A stretch of 64,000 nt of DNA from Ischnura elegans. Taxonomy: Eukaryota; Arthropoda; Insecta; Odonata; Coenagrionidae. The stretch is from NCBI RefSeq assembly GCF_921293095.1, contig NC_060246.1, positions 111,022,941 through 111,086,940 on the forward strand. Reading direction: 5' to 3'. The number at the start of each line of letters is the position of its first letter. Within the stretch, counting starts at the first letter, position 1. Of the stretch, positions 37,401 through 45,300 are shown piece by piece. Under the pieces are notes generated by a model that was given only the letters and a program-made list of their open reading frames with translations, made no database searches and was not told the DNA's origin. The position numbers and the translations under genes are program-made.

Positions 37401-38795
37401 GCCACTGCAGCTGTGTGACAATATTTCTCTGTTTATGCTGTGATAAGGACTGCTAACCAATTGAAAGGATAGATGATAGTAATGCCAGCCTGTTTGTGTC
37501 TTGTTTCTCCCTTGCCACTACATGAATTTCTAACTCAGACCTAGCCATTATAATAATAATAATACGTCTTTATTGGGCGAGATTGGGACTAGAAAGTCCC
37601 ATCTTCCATCTAACCCCAACCCATTATAGGATTTCCTTAACTATGGCACACACTGGAATCCACTTACCAGCCAACTAAGGTGTTATTCTCTATTTCCTGA
37701 TGACAATGGCTGCATTCAAAGAGCAGTTGGATGTGTAGATTTCTTGGGTTTCATACTATGTAAGACCCTCCATATTTCCATCCGTCGTTTGGATGTGCAA
37801 CTTGCCTATTGTCCTTGGGGATCCAGGAATCCAATGCCATTCCATTCATGCCTCGGGGTTTATGTGCCAATTGCCGTGGTTAAGAGTGGTTGTCCTCTCT
37901 GCATCTCCTGATTGTCGTCTCAGCTTTTCAGGAGGTGGTCCCATGTATAGATGCTGTTGTAGCTGCAGTCTCTGTTAATCATGTTTTCATGCTGTCCGAT
38001 CTGAATAGATTCTTTCACTGAACAATCCCAGAATCCATTGGTTCGACACAGGACCTTCATTTCTTCCCATTGAATCATATGTTTTTAATTTATGCTATGC
38101 GTAGCAAATGCTGATTTTTCAGATAGTTGAGATTAGGATTGTTGACCAGTGATGATGATGAAAATTAGAACTGAATCTCCATTTTCTCTGCATCTCATGC
38201 ATCAATTTGATTTCCAAGACAGTTCAAATAAATTATTGTGTAAATAATTTTCTGTGATTTGCATCCAAACATATTTGCTTTTACTGTTCCAAAATCAACT
38301 ATCTTGTTGCTATTCACCCCAAGGGCGTACCCAGAATCATAACGAGGGGGGGCAAGCCATGGTCTAGGGGAGGGGCAAGCCATGGTCTAAGGGGGGGGGG
38401 CAAGCCAAGTTGTGACATTAGTTTATGAGATTATTTCCTTGAAAAAATAGTTTTATTTTAGCTGCATATCTTGTGCTAACACATTTTTTTTGTGGGTTTA
38501 AAAAAAATTGTTGAATGCTTTCGTTTCAATTCAGTACTGATTTTGCTTAGTGACTTCTGCGATTTTTGCTTCTATGGGGGAGGGGGGGACAGTTGCCCCT
38601 CGCTGGGTACGCCCATGATTCACCTCCTAGAGTATTGATCGCTCTCCATTTATGCTTTCCTGCCAGTAATTAGTTTGTGAATACTGTTTCTTTTCAGCTA
38701 CTGATTGTTCTGGAATATCAACTCCTTCAGCCAAGAGATCCTTGGAAGCCAATGAGCCTATTGCTATGGCTAAATTTATAAATGAAGGGCATTAG
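2199..38795 (+). CDS. relaxin-receptor-like LGR (type C leucine-rich repeat GPCR), 21 exons
   Basis: A membrane receptor of the RXFP1/RXFP2 and insect Lgr3/Lgr4 group, expected to bind a relaxin- or insulin-like peptide (Dilp8 in the case of fly Lgr3) and signal through G proteins. I joined 21 exons by hand. Every junction has an AG acceptor and a GT donor, the phases agree throughout, and the total is 2532 nt (843 aa plus stop). Domain order: hydrophobic N-terminus (1-31), LDLa (about 32-106), linker, LRRNT (about 132-166), ten LRRs (167-404), LRRCT (405-430), seven-helix domain (about 435-770), cytoplasmic tail (to 843). Diagnostic matches are FKSFYFC and CKPNTDG after the LRRs, SLERF at the end of TM3, and NPLIY in TM7. 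One LDLa module and ten LRRs are the usual RXFP numbers. Oddities are a 39-residue insertion in the LDLa and a long first intracellular loop. Lgr3 versus Lgr4 orthology is not settled by reading. Confidence 0.93.
3633..3881. mobile_element. hAT-type MITE, GTGGCGTAGCC family, copy 1
   Basis: A 249 bp element with inverted ends reading GTGGCGTAGCC and GGCTACGCCAC, a G-rich left side and a C-rich right side. The flanking octamers gctaacac and gataccac agree at 6 of 8 bases, as expected of an aged 8-bp hAT target duplication. Related copies lie at 40276, 43021, 55837 and 61033. Non-coding. Confidence 0.75.
3959..4163. repeat. dispersed direct repeat, copy A
   Basis: About 205 bp shared, with few differences, with 6267-6470 in the same orientation. 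Includes the stretch ACAGCTGCCGCAAATTGAAA. No terminal inverted repeats were seen, so it may be a local segmental duplication or a repeat fragment. Confidence 0.8.
6267..6470. repeat. dispersed direct repeat, copy B
   Basis: Second copy of the repeat at 3959-4163, about 2.3 kb downstream in the same intron. The copies differ by scattered substitutions and small indels in the A-runs. Confidence 0.8.
8832..9382 (+). pseudogene. Penelope-like retroelement relic (reverse transcriptase C-terminal part)
   Basis: Three consecutive frame-shifted segments resemble the end of a Penelope-like reverse transcriptase. First comes a segment with ISFTMEI (from about 8833). Next is one with GHEVY and SSHHHPPQKY (from about 8943). 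The last contains CVAGIAGRISFVLRERNVDT (about 9152-9382), which matches the thumb/connection region before the GIY-YIG nuclease. At least two frameshifts and a stop show it is dead. Weak similarity to the nuclease end (VIREAIG near 9665) may extend the relic to about 9800. It sits in receptor intron 1 in the sense orientation. Family assignment is from motif memory. Confidence 0.65.
9383..11805. other. receptor intron 1, last part
   Basis: Apart from possible Penelope-like 3' remnants up to about 9800, nothing recognisable. Short open frames on both strands show no family motifs. Confidence 0.5.
11806..12030 (+). CDS. receptor exon 2: LDL-receptor class A module
   Basis: Phase 1 at both ends, 75 codons. 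It has the six cysteines of an LDLa module ending in the calcium-site signature CDGTPHCPNGEDES. In RXFP receptors this module is needed for signalling. The gap between cysteines 2 and 3 is 39 residues, where RXFP1 has about five. It is polar and carries two N-glycosylation sequons (NST, NET). Confidence 0.9.
13414..13478. repeat. (AT)n microsatellite
   Basis: About 65 bp of almost pure AT dinucleotides with one phase slip, within receptor intron 2. Confidence 0.95.
13677..13838. mobile_element. hAT-type MITE with GTGGCGGATCTA ends
   Basis: A 162 bp element starting CAGTGGCGGATCTA and ending TAGATCCGCTACTG. The flanking octamers gcgctgat and gcgtcgat agree at 6 of 8 bases, consistent with an 8-bp hAT target duplication. 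Non-coding. Confidence 0.75.
14455..14529 (+). CDS. receptor exon 3: linker between LDLa and LRR domain
   Basis: A 25-codon exon, phase 1 at both ends, with TTCCAG acceptor and GTAAGT donor. Its hydrophilic, serine/asparagine-rich peptide corresponds to the LDLa-LRR linker of RXFP receptors, a region that contributes to ligand contact and activation. Contains one NST sequon. Confidence 0.8.
14530..16277. other. receptor intron 3
   Basis: Nothing recognisable. Small unsupported open frames on both strands only. Confidence 0.5.
16278..16383 (+). CDS. receptor exon 4: LRR N-terminal cysteine cap
   Basis: Encodes CFCEYATHLICEG followed by a short segment into the first repeat. This is the cysteine pattern of an LRRNT cap. 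Phase 1 in, phase 2 out; from here the LRR exons all use phase 2. Confidence 0.9.
16591..16659 (+). CDS. receptor exon 5: LRR 1
   Basis: One repeat of 23 codons (LSNNSIRQINPEAFSQY), phase 2 at both ends. It follows exon 4 after a 207 bp intron. Confidence 0.88.
16776..17360. mobile_element. possible MITE with GGGCCC-rich ends
   Basis: The left end (CAGGGATGGTCTGG, then GGGGGCCCTCGGC) and the right end, read in reverse (CTGACGGTCTG, then CCAAGGGCCCTGAG), look like diverged inverted repeats around an AT-rich core. No clear target duplication was found, so the boundaries are approximate. Confidence 0.4.
17471..17760. repeat. diverged tandem duplication, about 158 bp period
   Basis: Two adjacent copies share TATAATACTTCGTTAT, TCGAATCCTYTGATTAGACT and GTAGGTGCCWTCATATRGCTC at an offset of about 158 bp, with a small insertion in the second copy. 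Confidence 0.75.
18946..19203. mobile_element. hAT-type MITE with CAGGGCCGGCC ends
   Basis: A 258 bp element with inverted ends CAGGGCCGGCC and GGCCGGCCCTG. The flanking octamers tcgggttc and tccggttc agree at 7 of 8 bases, a good 8-bp hAT target duplication. Non-coding. Confidence 0.85.
20255..20562. mobile_element. MITE with CCTGG...ACTAGG ends
   Basis: Left end CCTGGAACTAGGGCGG pairs with right end CCTAGTTACGGCCCAGG. The layout, with a G-rich left side and an AT-rich core, resembles the other hAT-type MITEs here. The target duplication is not clear. Confidence 0.6.
20710..20774. repeat. 65-nt near-perfect hairpin
   Basis: Two 31-nt arms beginning CCGGCTCCTCCTTATTTATA are inverted around a three-base loop (CAG), with a single mismatch. 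Either a miRNA-like precursor or, more likely, a collapsed inverted-repeat element. No transcription evidence is visible. Confidence 0.9.
21824..21895 (+). CDS. receptor exon 6: LRR 2
   Basis: One 24-codon repeat (HLDGNGITHLEPGVFNS), 72 nt, phase 2 at both ends. Confidence 0.93.
22274..22417 (+). CDS. receptor exon 7: LRRs 3 and 4
   Basis: A 144-nt exon holding exactly two repeats (LRWNQLTVLPLGVFSGL and LLLSNNRLKKLSLSSWGDL). It is the only double-repeat exon in the gene, as if an intron between two 72-nt exons was lost. Confidence 0.93.
22597..24683. mobile_element. pogo/Tigger-like TIR element, 2.1 kb, apparently non-autonomous
   Basis: Inverted ends CAGTAGAATCCTGATTTAA and (reverse) CAGTCGAATCCGGATTTAA are flanked by TA on both sides, as in Tc1/mariner and pogo elements. 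Both subterminal regions repeat a short unit (AAACACTAAATGCGG and variants). The interior (about 23360-24480) is more GC-rich and has several overlapping open frames (for example 23869-24123 plus, 24278-24484 plus, 24179-24454 minus), but none shows transposase motifs. The core may be captured host DNA. It fills most of receptor intron 7. Confidence 0.8.
24737..24805 (+). CDS. receptor exon 8: LRR 5
   Basis: A 69-nt repeat exon (FLSSNELTLEEETFPSIHD), phase 2 at both ends, one codon shorter than its neighbours. Confidence 0.88.
24900..24971 (+). CDS. receptor exon 9: LRR 6
   Basis: One 24-codon repeat (FLRDNKIESIKEDTFKKL), 72 nt, phase 2 at both ends, after a 94-bp intron. Confidence 0.93.
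25267..25338 (+). CDS. receptor exon 10: LRR 7
   Basis: One 24-codon repeat (LDLRSNKIKFIHEKAFSGN), 72 nt, phase 2 at both ends. Confidence 0.93.
25502..25573 (+). CDS. receptor exon 11: LRR 8
   Basis: One 24-codon repeat with a textbook LRR consensus (LDLSHNQLSTLSTDTFNGL), 72 nt, phase 2 at both ends. Confidence 0.95.
25955..26026 (+). CDS. receptor exon 12: LRR 9
   Basis: One 24-codon repeat (LSLGYNENLEISANILDGL), 72 nt, phase 2 at both ends. Confidence 0.92.
26544..26893. repeat. tandem duplication in receptor intron 12, 165-179 bp unit
   Basis: Two head-to-tail copies share TCATAGAATTATTATCCTG, ATCAAAATATTTTACTGTCA and GCATTAGTAGCCACACATTC with only a few differences. The second copy has a short extra segment, so the offset grows from about 165 to 179 bp. 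It looks recent. Confidence 0.9.
26987..27058 (+). CDS. receptor exon 13: LRR 10
   Basis: The last full repeat (LDMQSAELKDMDSEIFSKL), 72 nt, phase 2 at both ends. Two overlapping donors (GTGTGAGT) are possible; the second keeps phase and repeat length. Confidence 0.9.
27249..27316 (+). CDS. receptor exon 14: LRR C-terminal cap
   Basis: Encodes VYFKSFYFCTFTPHVPKC followed by KPNTD, closely matching the juxtamembrane cysteine region of RXFP1/2. Enters in phase 2 and leaves in phase 1 into the transmembrane exons. Confidence 0.96.
27317..28508. other. receptor intron 14
   Basis: 1.2 kb of AT-rich intron. A 76-codon open frame at 27534-27764 has no recognisable domain. Nothing else seen. Confidence 0.5.
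28509..28757 (+). CDS. receptor exon 15: TM1 and extended first intracellular loop
   Basis: Continues GVSSGEHLL (as after the RXFP cap) into TM1 (ISLWLVASLTCFGNIIVLF). It then runs through a loop of about 40 residues, rich in Ser, Pro and His, to SLFIRNLA at the start of TM2. The loop is about 29 residues longer than in human RXFP1. Phase 1 at both ends. Confidence 0.9.
28841..28986 (+). CDS. receptor exon 16: TM2, first extracellular loop, start of TM3
   Basis: Encodes ASDLLMGFYLIVIGIKDISF (RXFP-type TM2 with the conserved Asp), then FRGVFYEKAREWM, the TM3 cysteine and the first part of TM3. The donor is a weak GTTAGC, but both the phase (0) and the protein match support it. Confidence 0.93.
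29085..29235 (+). CDS. receptor exon 17: rest of TM3 and TM4
   Basis: Encodes VSVLILTCMSLERFFVIASV, where LERF replaces the DRY motif just as LEKY does in human RXFP1. The second intracellular loop and TM4 (LAAIWVIGFSLSIIP) follow. Leaves in phase 1 into a 4.4 kb intron. Confidence 0.94.
30828..31795 (-). pseudogene. broken DDE transposase of the Tc1/mariner superfamily
   Basis: Starting from an ATG at 31795 (minus strand), a basic N-terminus leads into a helix-turn-helix-like segment (SISEACREASKATGCSEST), then linker and DDE-core fragments (ESWINVGQIV; GGRFAIIHVGTVNGF; FEQSLLANLPEGSIIVVYNA). Damage: two in-frame stops near the start, and frameshifts near 31320 and 31130. Glycine and tyrosine sit where the first two catalytic aspartates are expected, and a stop comes at 30828. 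The usual third acidic block with a PPYHPELNP-type motif is not present. Cannot be active. Confidence 0.75.
31997..32080. repeat. 44-bp tandem duplication inside the transposon
   Basis: Two adjacent copies of a unit containing CCCAAGCCCCCTTTTGTAAA and GTGCACTGGA, differing at one or two positions. Confidence 0.9.
33671..33806 (+). CDS. receptor exon 18: second extracellular loop and TM5 start
   Basis: Encodes QFYGSNGLCLPLHLHD (compare FYGTNGVCFPLHSED in RXFP1) and the beginning of TM5 (YSTFIFVGVNVAA). The loop cysteine that pairs with TM3 is present. Phase 1 in, phase 2 out. Confidence 0.95.
33917..34128 (+). CDS. receptor exon 19: TM5, third intracellular loop, TM6
   Basis: Encodes MIMIALSYGGMLISIMRTRH, a short third loop, and TM6 (LALRFLLIVLTDSLCWAPVA), a close match to the RXFP TM6 segment LTDALCWIP. 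Phase 2 in, phase 1 out. Confidence 0.95.
34129..35388. other. receptor intron 19
   Basis: No exon seen. A pyrimidine- and C-rich stretch (about 35000-35190) gives spurious proline-rich open frames on the plus strand. Confidence 0.5.
35389..35646 (+). CDS. receptor exon 20: TM7 and proximal tail
   Basis: Encodes WLVVFVLPINSAFNPLIYTF (NPxxY-type motif NPLIY), then helix 8 and a basic tail with RSRREKSRR. It leaves through a GTAAGT donor in phase 1 to the last exon. If that donor is skipped the frame stays open to a stop at 35730-35732, giving a different tail of about 28 residues. Confidence 0.93.
35647..38697. other. receptor intron 20
   Basis: 3 kb with one hAT-type MITE (38320-38617). A run of AAT trinucleotides before TACGTCTTTATTGGGCG (about 37552-37585) looks like the 3' tail of an inverted non-LTR element. 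No exon recognised. Confidence 0.5.
38320..38617. mobile_element. hAT-type MITE with GGGCGTACCCAG ends
   Basis: Left end CAAGGGCGTACCCAG and right end CTGGGTACGCCCATG are inverted. The flanking octamers attcaccc and attcacct agree at 7 of 8 bases, a clear 8-bp target duplication. G-rich left side, AT-rich core, non-coding. Confidence 0.85.
38698..38795 (+). CDS. receptor exon 21: C-terminal tail and stop
   Basis: Follows a good TTTTCAG acceptor and keeps frame for 31 residues (containing GISTPSAKRSLEANEP) to TAG. The serine/threonine-rich tail could be phosphorylated after activation. The join is supported by matching phase and by exact frame closure of the whole model, but not by family similarity. 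Confidence 0.7.
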
Positions 38796-39089
38796 CCGAA
38801 GAAAAATAATTATTTTTGTAATTGGGTTAAATGTAACATTTCATTCAATTATAAATTAGTTAAGAAAAATATTCCATAAATATATGATTTCTTGGTTTGT
38901 ATTTGAAGTGAGGCAAATATTCAGAAAATATTAAGATGTCGAAGATTAAATGTTGAACAATGTGGTGAAGTCCTGTGGTTGATGACCTTTTGTAGAGACA
39001 AGAGTGGCCTTTCATGCAGGTATGTCCTGAAATAGTTGGTCATGTCATGTTTTTTTACAATATTATATGAAAAATGTGTATGCCAACAA

Positions 39090-39095
39090 AATAAA
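39090..39095 (+). terminator. poly(A) signal of the receptor gene
   Basis: AATAAA about 295 bp after the stop codon in an AT-rich 3' UTR. It is the first canonical signal after the stop. Confidence 0.5.
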
Positions 39096-40275
39096 AGGTT
39101 AAAATATTTTTTTCCCTACTTCCAAGCTGAAAAATGATATCCTATTTCCAAATATGTATGTAAATATAAATGATTGAATTGTGCGCAGTTTTACTAACAT
39201 CTTGATTACAATCTGCTTTGTCTTACTATGTAGTTCTTTCAAACAACCATAACACTTCCCATATCATACGGATGTAAATGTGTGAGTAAAATTAAAGGCA
39301 ACAAATTTTCTTTTACCTGTAAGGTGTGTCTTCTTTACTGTGTCTATCCTACTTTACCTATCTTTACTGTGAAGTAAATTGCCAACATGAGCAATATATT
39401 TTTATGTATTTGTTAAAGTTAGGGATGACAGCTCCATCAACTCCACCTGTAAAACTGCAGTCTCACTCAAGTTCCTTGTGGTGAATATGCTGATTGAGGG
39501 TGTGTACAAGGTGTTGAAACTATGGCCTCAGTCACATAGATGAACAGATTCTGAATTTACAGTGTAGCACATTTTCTGAAAACAGCAGCATGATGTGGAA
39601 TTGCAGAGGTCTGCTTCTGAATATAATCGTTTCAGACGTTATCCCTCCTTGCCACCAAGCATATTCACTGCAGCATCGTCATTTCTACTACCTCTGTATT
39701 CTTTTTCTCAAGACCTTGTGATTAGCCTGGTCCCAGCTTTCATTGATCCTCTCATAACAATTATTTGAGATGTTCATAGCCTCTGATGTAGTCAAGTACT
39801 CTAGTTTTTAGTGATAGTTTTTGTCCCTCCAATTTACATTCCTTTCTCATCAAGCATTCCATTCCTCTTTCTCCAAGTATTCACCTTCTCCCAAATTGAC
39901 TTTCAATATATCATCTCCAAAAATCGTGCTCCTAACGGCCTTTCTCTTCACATACCTTACCAGCTCCTTGCCTGCAAGAACATCCATTAAATATAAAATG
40001 ACAAAAAGTTAATCCTTAATGTAATTTGACTAGACTTAGAAAATATTTTGCTTGGCCAACACAGCTCATCACTGTAATGTCTACCCTCTCATTCATCCCT
40101 TTACCAATTCATAGGTTTCCACTGCATACTACGTGACTTATATTGTGAGATTCAAGAAGAGAATTTATTTTAACTCACTGAGAAAGTTAGAGACCAGAAA
40201 ATTACTTTTCTACTGCTAAACCCTTTCACCCTCTTAGCAATTTCTGTTTTCACTCGTAAAAAGCTCAAGCCCGCT

Positions 40276-40535
40276 CTGTGGGGTAGCCAGGAATTTTGTT
40301 CAGGGGGGTCCAAAACCAGGGGAGAAAATTTTTGAAAAACAGGGTAGAAAGGAGGTTTTAAATTAGTTTTAACAGTTTTCATACTCGAAAAATTCTCATT
40401 TATTGAAGAAATCTTTTGTAAAATTCATGATTTTTCAATATTTTTTTTCTTTATGAAGGAAAATAATTGTGTTTTTATATTTCAGAGGGGGAGGTTTCCC
40501 GACCCCACAGACCTCCCTTCTACGCTACGCTACTG
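40276..40535. mobile_element. hAT-type MITE, GTGGCGTAGCC family, copy 2
   Basis: Same layout as the copy at 3633: start CTGTGGGGTAGCCAGG, the GGGGGGTCCAAAACC block, AT-rich core, end CTACGCTACTG. The ends are slightly decayed. Confidence 0.75.
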
Positions 40536-41374
40536 AGCCGATTCAAAAACACATGAGGCATTTGAAGGAAGAGACATGCCTTTGTGTAATGTAGAACACT
40601 TAACACTGTAGAAGAAATAATATTTCTTCAGGAGTGATAAACATTTATATTATCTCCAGTTTAAAATTTAAACAAAGTCAAAATTTAATGAACAAACATT
40701 TCTACATGGGATTAAAAACAGGCCAATGTATGGGCACATGGAGCTTTTTAAGCAAAAACTGTAAGCTAATACATCAGCACCTTGAGCACCTAAGGGTACT
40801 ATATAGTTTCACAAGCCATTTTTAGCTTTAATTTGAATTAAATGTAGCCAATCTGAATCTTTCTTTCAAATTCTTGTCATTTACATCCTAATCCTCTTTC
40901 TTCTGCATTTAGGCATTGACAATTATCAAGGTTAAACTCAAGATTGCATACAGTAATTTAAACTCTATGTATTATCTTCAGCATTTCCTTTTCCATCAAT
41001 TCTCCACCCAAGAGGAATGTTGGGGTGTTTGTTTGGAGAGGGGAACGTTTCCATTCGTGGAGTAAATTTAAGAGTATCTTGCATTAATGTAATTGTGGTT
41101 TAGACTCCTTGAACTCCCTTAGTTATTTACCTATGCATGCTAACTTTTTACAAAAGAAAAAAATTAAGTTTATTTTTAGGGTGAGTCGGTTCTTAAATTT
41201 TTTCGGTTCTCGGTACTCCTCCGGTTCTCCCCCATCAGTTTTTGATACTCGGTTCCAAGGATGAACTCTTATTATATGATTAAAGACAATTTTAAATGAA
41301 CAACCACAGGGAGTGAATGAAAATAATTTCAGTGAAGATGTTAACTAGCAGGAAAGCTCTATTTAAAAAAACAC

Positions 41375-41662
41375 TTAAAATTGTCTCCATAATTGTATTT
41401 GCCAACCAAAAAAGTTTAAATAACACGTTGTTAAAGAATGCATGATCGGCCAATGTATCACTTTCCATCTAGACAGCCACTGGTTCTTTCTCCAGGTTTT
41501 TAAAAAAATCAACATTTTTACCCTATCTGGGTCTAATCTATTATTTTTGGCAGAAATATTGCCTGCAGTACTGAACAGGCGTTCCCTTGAAACATTAGTG
41601 GTCAATGTTGATTTTGAAGGGCTGTGCGAAAATGTTGGTTTACATACCCGCAGCATGAACAT
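41375..41662 (-). pseudogene. hAT transposase C-terminal fragment
   Basis: The minus-strand peptide contains SRERLFSTAGNISAKNNR followed by LDPDRVKMLIFLK. This is the C-terminal dimerisation region typical of hAT transposases (pattern ERxFSxAGNI...KRNRLxPxxVxxLxFL). The catalytic regions are not seen nearby, so only the 3' end survives. It could be a source family for the many hAT-type MITEs here, but its terminal repeats were not identified. Confidence 0.75.
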
Positions 41663-42284
41663 ACATGTGTGTGTTCATGACCCGCAGGATCAATAGTGAA
41701 ACTCCCCCAACTTCTGATGACATCATCCGTTAATTTTTTGTGACTTGTGAGTCATTTCAAAATATAATCTGTATATTGCGATGTATCTTAAATTGTTGCA
41801 TTAATTGACAACTTATTCGCATGCTTGTATCATGCGTAAAATCTGTTAAATAAAGCGGGGAACCATGGTGGAACGCGGACCGGACCGGACCGAACAGAAA
41901 GAAAAGAAATACGATATTGCGAAGGACTCAAATTACCGTAATCACCGCTATGTACGAAGAACGCCCGAAAATTGAGAACTAGGTATTCTCCTTGATAAAC
42001 ATCACCTTAAGCGAAGGATTTTTCCTATCGGCGTGTAGGTAAATATCAATCACTTTAATTCGTCGGAATGGAATGTTACTAATTAAATGTTCGATTACGA
42101 AAGGCGATTGAAACGGCACAAGCTGCAGATGTTTACGATATTTCTTGATTTTATGATATATAAAATGCACTTTATTTCTGTAAGGCTACAGTGTATCATT
42201 TAAAGAATTTTTTTCCTAACTTTTCGTAATAAAAGTGTTTTCTTCCCCGAAGGAAGAGTAGGTGTGAATTAATTAGTATCAGTA

Positions 42285-42373
42285 ATGTCACGCAATAATC
42301 GTCCCTCATGCCAGGTGAGAGATTGTTTGTATCAAGATGAGAAAAAGTTTTTCTTCCCTTGGAGCCGTGAACG
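42285..42373 (+). CDS. THAP-ZAD gene exon 1: THAP domain N-terminus
   Basis: Encodes MSRNNRPSCQVRDC, carrying the first zinc ligands at C9 and C14, then KKFFFPW, the usual position of the THAP hydrophobic/proline block. 89 nt, leaving in phase 2 through GTAAGT. The second THAP gene at 62900 has an exon 1 of identical length, phase and cysteine spacing. Confidence 0.9.
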
Positions 42374-45300
42374 GTAAGTTCTGCGTAATTTAATTTGATA
42401 TCATACCTGGGTTTAGATTGGTGGCATAGTGGGTGGAGCTGTGGGCTGCTGATCGAATGGTCATGCTTCGAAACCTGGTTGCAGTCTTAAAACAGCCTCG
42501 TAATGAAGGCTGGCTCAGAGAAAGGAATAGGCCCCGCCCAATGTGAAAGTTTTGAGTGATATTCTAACACCTGTAGCTTATAATTTTGGGTGAGTTCTAC
42601 CCTCATCTATACTAACATTCGGTGCGCTTGAACTTGATTTACCACAATGTACTTCGAAATTTAGGAGAACGTAAATAGACATCCATACCCTGGATTATGC
42701 TTACCTAGGCAACATGGGGTCCCATGACCTTTCGATTAGCTGGCATGATTTGGATTGAACCCTGGTGCCAGTGAGGCAGGAAAAGTTGCACCATTTAGAA
42801 AAACTTTTGGGAAGGGTAAGCGAATGTTAATGTAGTGCAGTCAATCAGATTCCTGGATGGACAGAAAGCTACTCTCTTTATTCTGGATGTTTACATTACT
42901 TTAGTCATGGACAAGTGGCTTCAAAAGAGGGTGTTTAAGCATTATTGTTTTTTTGGAGAATATTCAATCATGGTTGTGGGGATGAACAAAAGTTGCATTA
43001 AACCATTTGTTAGAGTCTAGAAACTTAGTTTAAAACCCTCTACGTGGTACCCTATTTTTCAAAAATTTTCGTCCTGGTTTTGGACCCCCCCCCACCCAAA
43101 CAAAATCCCTGGCTACGCCACTGTTTATATGGTTTGACATCTCCTCATTTGCAGGCATTCTCTAGCAGAGGAATGTAATATCTCTGTGCAACTAATTTAG
43201 CTCTAGCTCTTGGTGATTGCCTTCTTGGAAAATCTCCAAGAAGACAATATACTCGCAGTATACACACTCTCACATAGGCGGCCATGGTGACGATGACTTG
43301 CTGGTGTCCGTTCTTCTTCGAGGATCTTTGTTTGGGGTGTCCAAATATTTAGCCAGGAATTTAAAACCGGGACCCTTCAATCAGTCACCCAACTACCTAC
43401 ATGGCTCCACACTCCCACATACAACCATAAAAGACATTATGAAAATGCAATTTTTCAAATATAGTTTCCAGCAAATGAAGCATAAAAAAGCCTCTTTTTG
43501 TGTGTCAGTCGAGAAAGTATGCTGTTGAGCATTACATATACATATTTTGGCATTTTCATGATGATAGCTCTTACTTTTTATTGATGCAACCTTATTAATC
43601 GACACACAAACAACCTTTCCACTGATTCTTAAATTGGTCCAGAGATGCTGTGCTCCTTATAAATAGTCCTTGGGATTGGAGTAGGTTGCAGACAGAAAAA
43701 AACTGGCATCCAATGTTTTGGGCTGGTATTTCAAGTATCCACTTTGAACCTGTTAAGAGAGTAGCATCAGCAGAGCCAGTCATAAGAGTACATACATATT
43801 TCGTGATTCTATGTTATTACTTGCAGATAATATTCCTGTTAATTTACATCCATAATTCTTGAGAACTTTGTGGAAGTAACATTGAATATGTCTTCATTCT
43901 GTGTTATTATGGTAAAACTCTTTCTTTCCTTATTGATTTTTGGTTGGTCACTATAAAGGGCAGAAAAATGGAGGGAAGCTTGTGACAATCCATGCCTCAG
44001 CAATCTGCCATTTGAAGAAGTGTATGCTAAATTAGTTGTGTGTAAGAGGCACTTTTCTCAAGACATGTTTGCGGATCACAATGCTGAAAAGTTATGCCCT
44101 CATGCTGTGCCTAATATATTTCTACCTGTGAAAAATGCTGGACCTATCCGTAAAACAGGTAAGGTTGGTTTTGTTGCGATATATTCAGGAATCCAGTGTT
44201 TTTCATCTGATTATGAGACAGATGTTGTTGAATGCAATACAAGCTTTGAAATCCAATCCAAGTCATTTGAATGTTTTGATATCTGCAGCCCATGAAATGA
44301 TTGTAATTGAAATTGATCCCAGTTTTAATTTTAACTATTTCCCAGGTACAGAAAATAAAACATCTCAATTTGAGTCTGTGGCCCACCTTAAAAACCAAGA
44401 AATGAATGTTTTCTCTTCATTGGAAGCTTTCTGTGAAGAAGCAGCAAAGCCTGGAAGTTCTAATGCTGTCATTGACAGCTATTATAGGTACAATCTATGT
44501 CGGGTTTGTTATCATAACAAATGTGAAATGATCAATATATTTGAGAAGTCTTCCCAGTACGAGTTTGAAATAAGCAGTACTATTGAAGATGTACTTCAAT
44601 GCAAGGTGAGTAATGCCTACCCTATTTACAATTTATGATATACTAATGATTAGTTGATTTTATGCTAATAAATCCTCACAAATTACATTCTATATGCATT
44701 TTATAGCTTCATTCCTCAAAAAAAATATAGTTAGTTGATTTTTAGGGCCCCAGAGTTAATAATAATAATAAATTTATTATATGGGCATGAGCCCTATTTC
44801 AATGAAGTACAATATGTATCAGGTTAAACAAATGATTATAAAAGACAGTCGGTATATATGATCTATTTACTATTGTTTAATTAGTGCTAATGTATAGTTA
44901 CATACTCATTTATTACAAATCCCATTAAAATAGGTAAAAAGGGCTTACAAAACAAAATGAATTAAATGATCATTGCTCTATAAATGAACAGTAATTTAAA
45001 TTTATAATTTGTTATTACATAGCTATCACTCCTGTCTTTTTTTCACATGAATGATTATCATGATGGAGTGCTGAATCCTGGGGGTCTATTCTCTAACTTG
45101 AAGCTCCCGTCGTGGTAGCTTCGAACTAGCTACCAGAATTGGCTACCAACCTTATTCTCTAACAGGGAGTAGCTTTCTCAGACCGAGAATTTCTGGTAGC
45201 TTTCTCAGACCGGATATGGGGTATGAGAAATATTTCGTGCGAACTCAGATTTTACTCTTAGAACCAATGAAATCGCTCGTTTCATTACGTAACCTGCGGG

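Larger units (their letters stand above)
39096..42284. other. intergenic region between the receptor and the THAP-ZAD gene
   Basis: Contains a MITE (40276-40535) and an hAT transposase relic (41375-41662). The GC-richer stretch before the next gene (about 41860-41970, with CGGACCGGACCGGACCG) may be its promoter region. Otherwise no gene seen. Confidence 0.5.
42374..43958. other. THAP-ZAD intron 1
   Basis: Contains a tRNA-derived SINE-like head (42419-42600) and a truncated inverted MITE (43021-43123). A 103-codon open frame at 43217-43528 shows no recognisable domain. Confidence 0.5.

Noticed and set aside
43217-43528. 103-codon ORF in THAP-ZAD intron 1
   Set aside because: No domain and not needed for the THAP reading frame, which joins 42373 to 43959 in phase.
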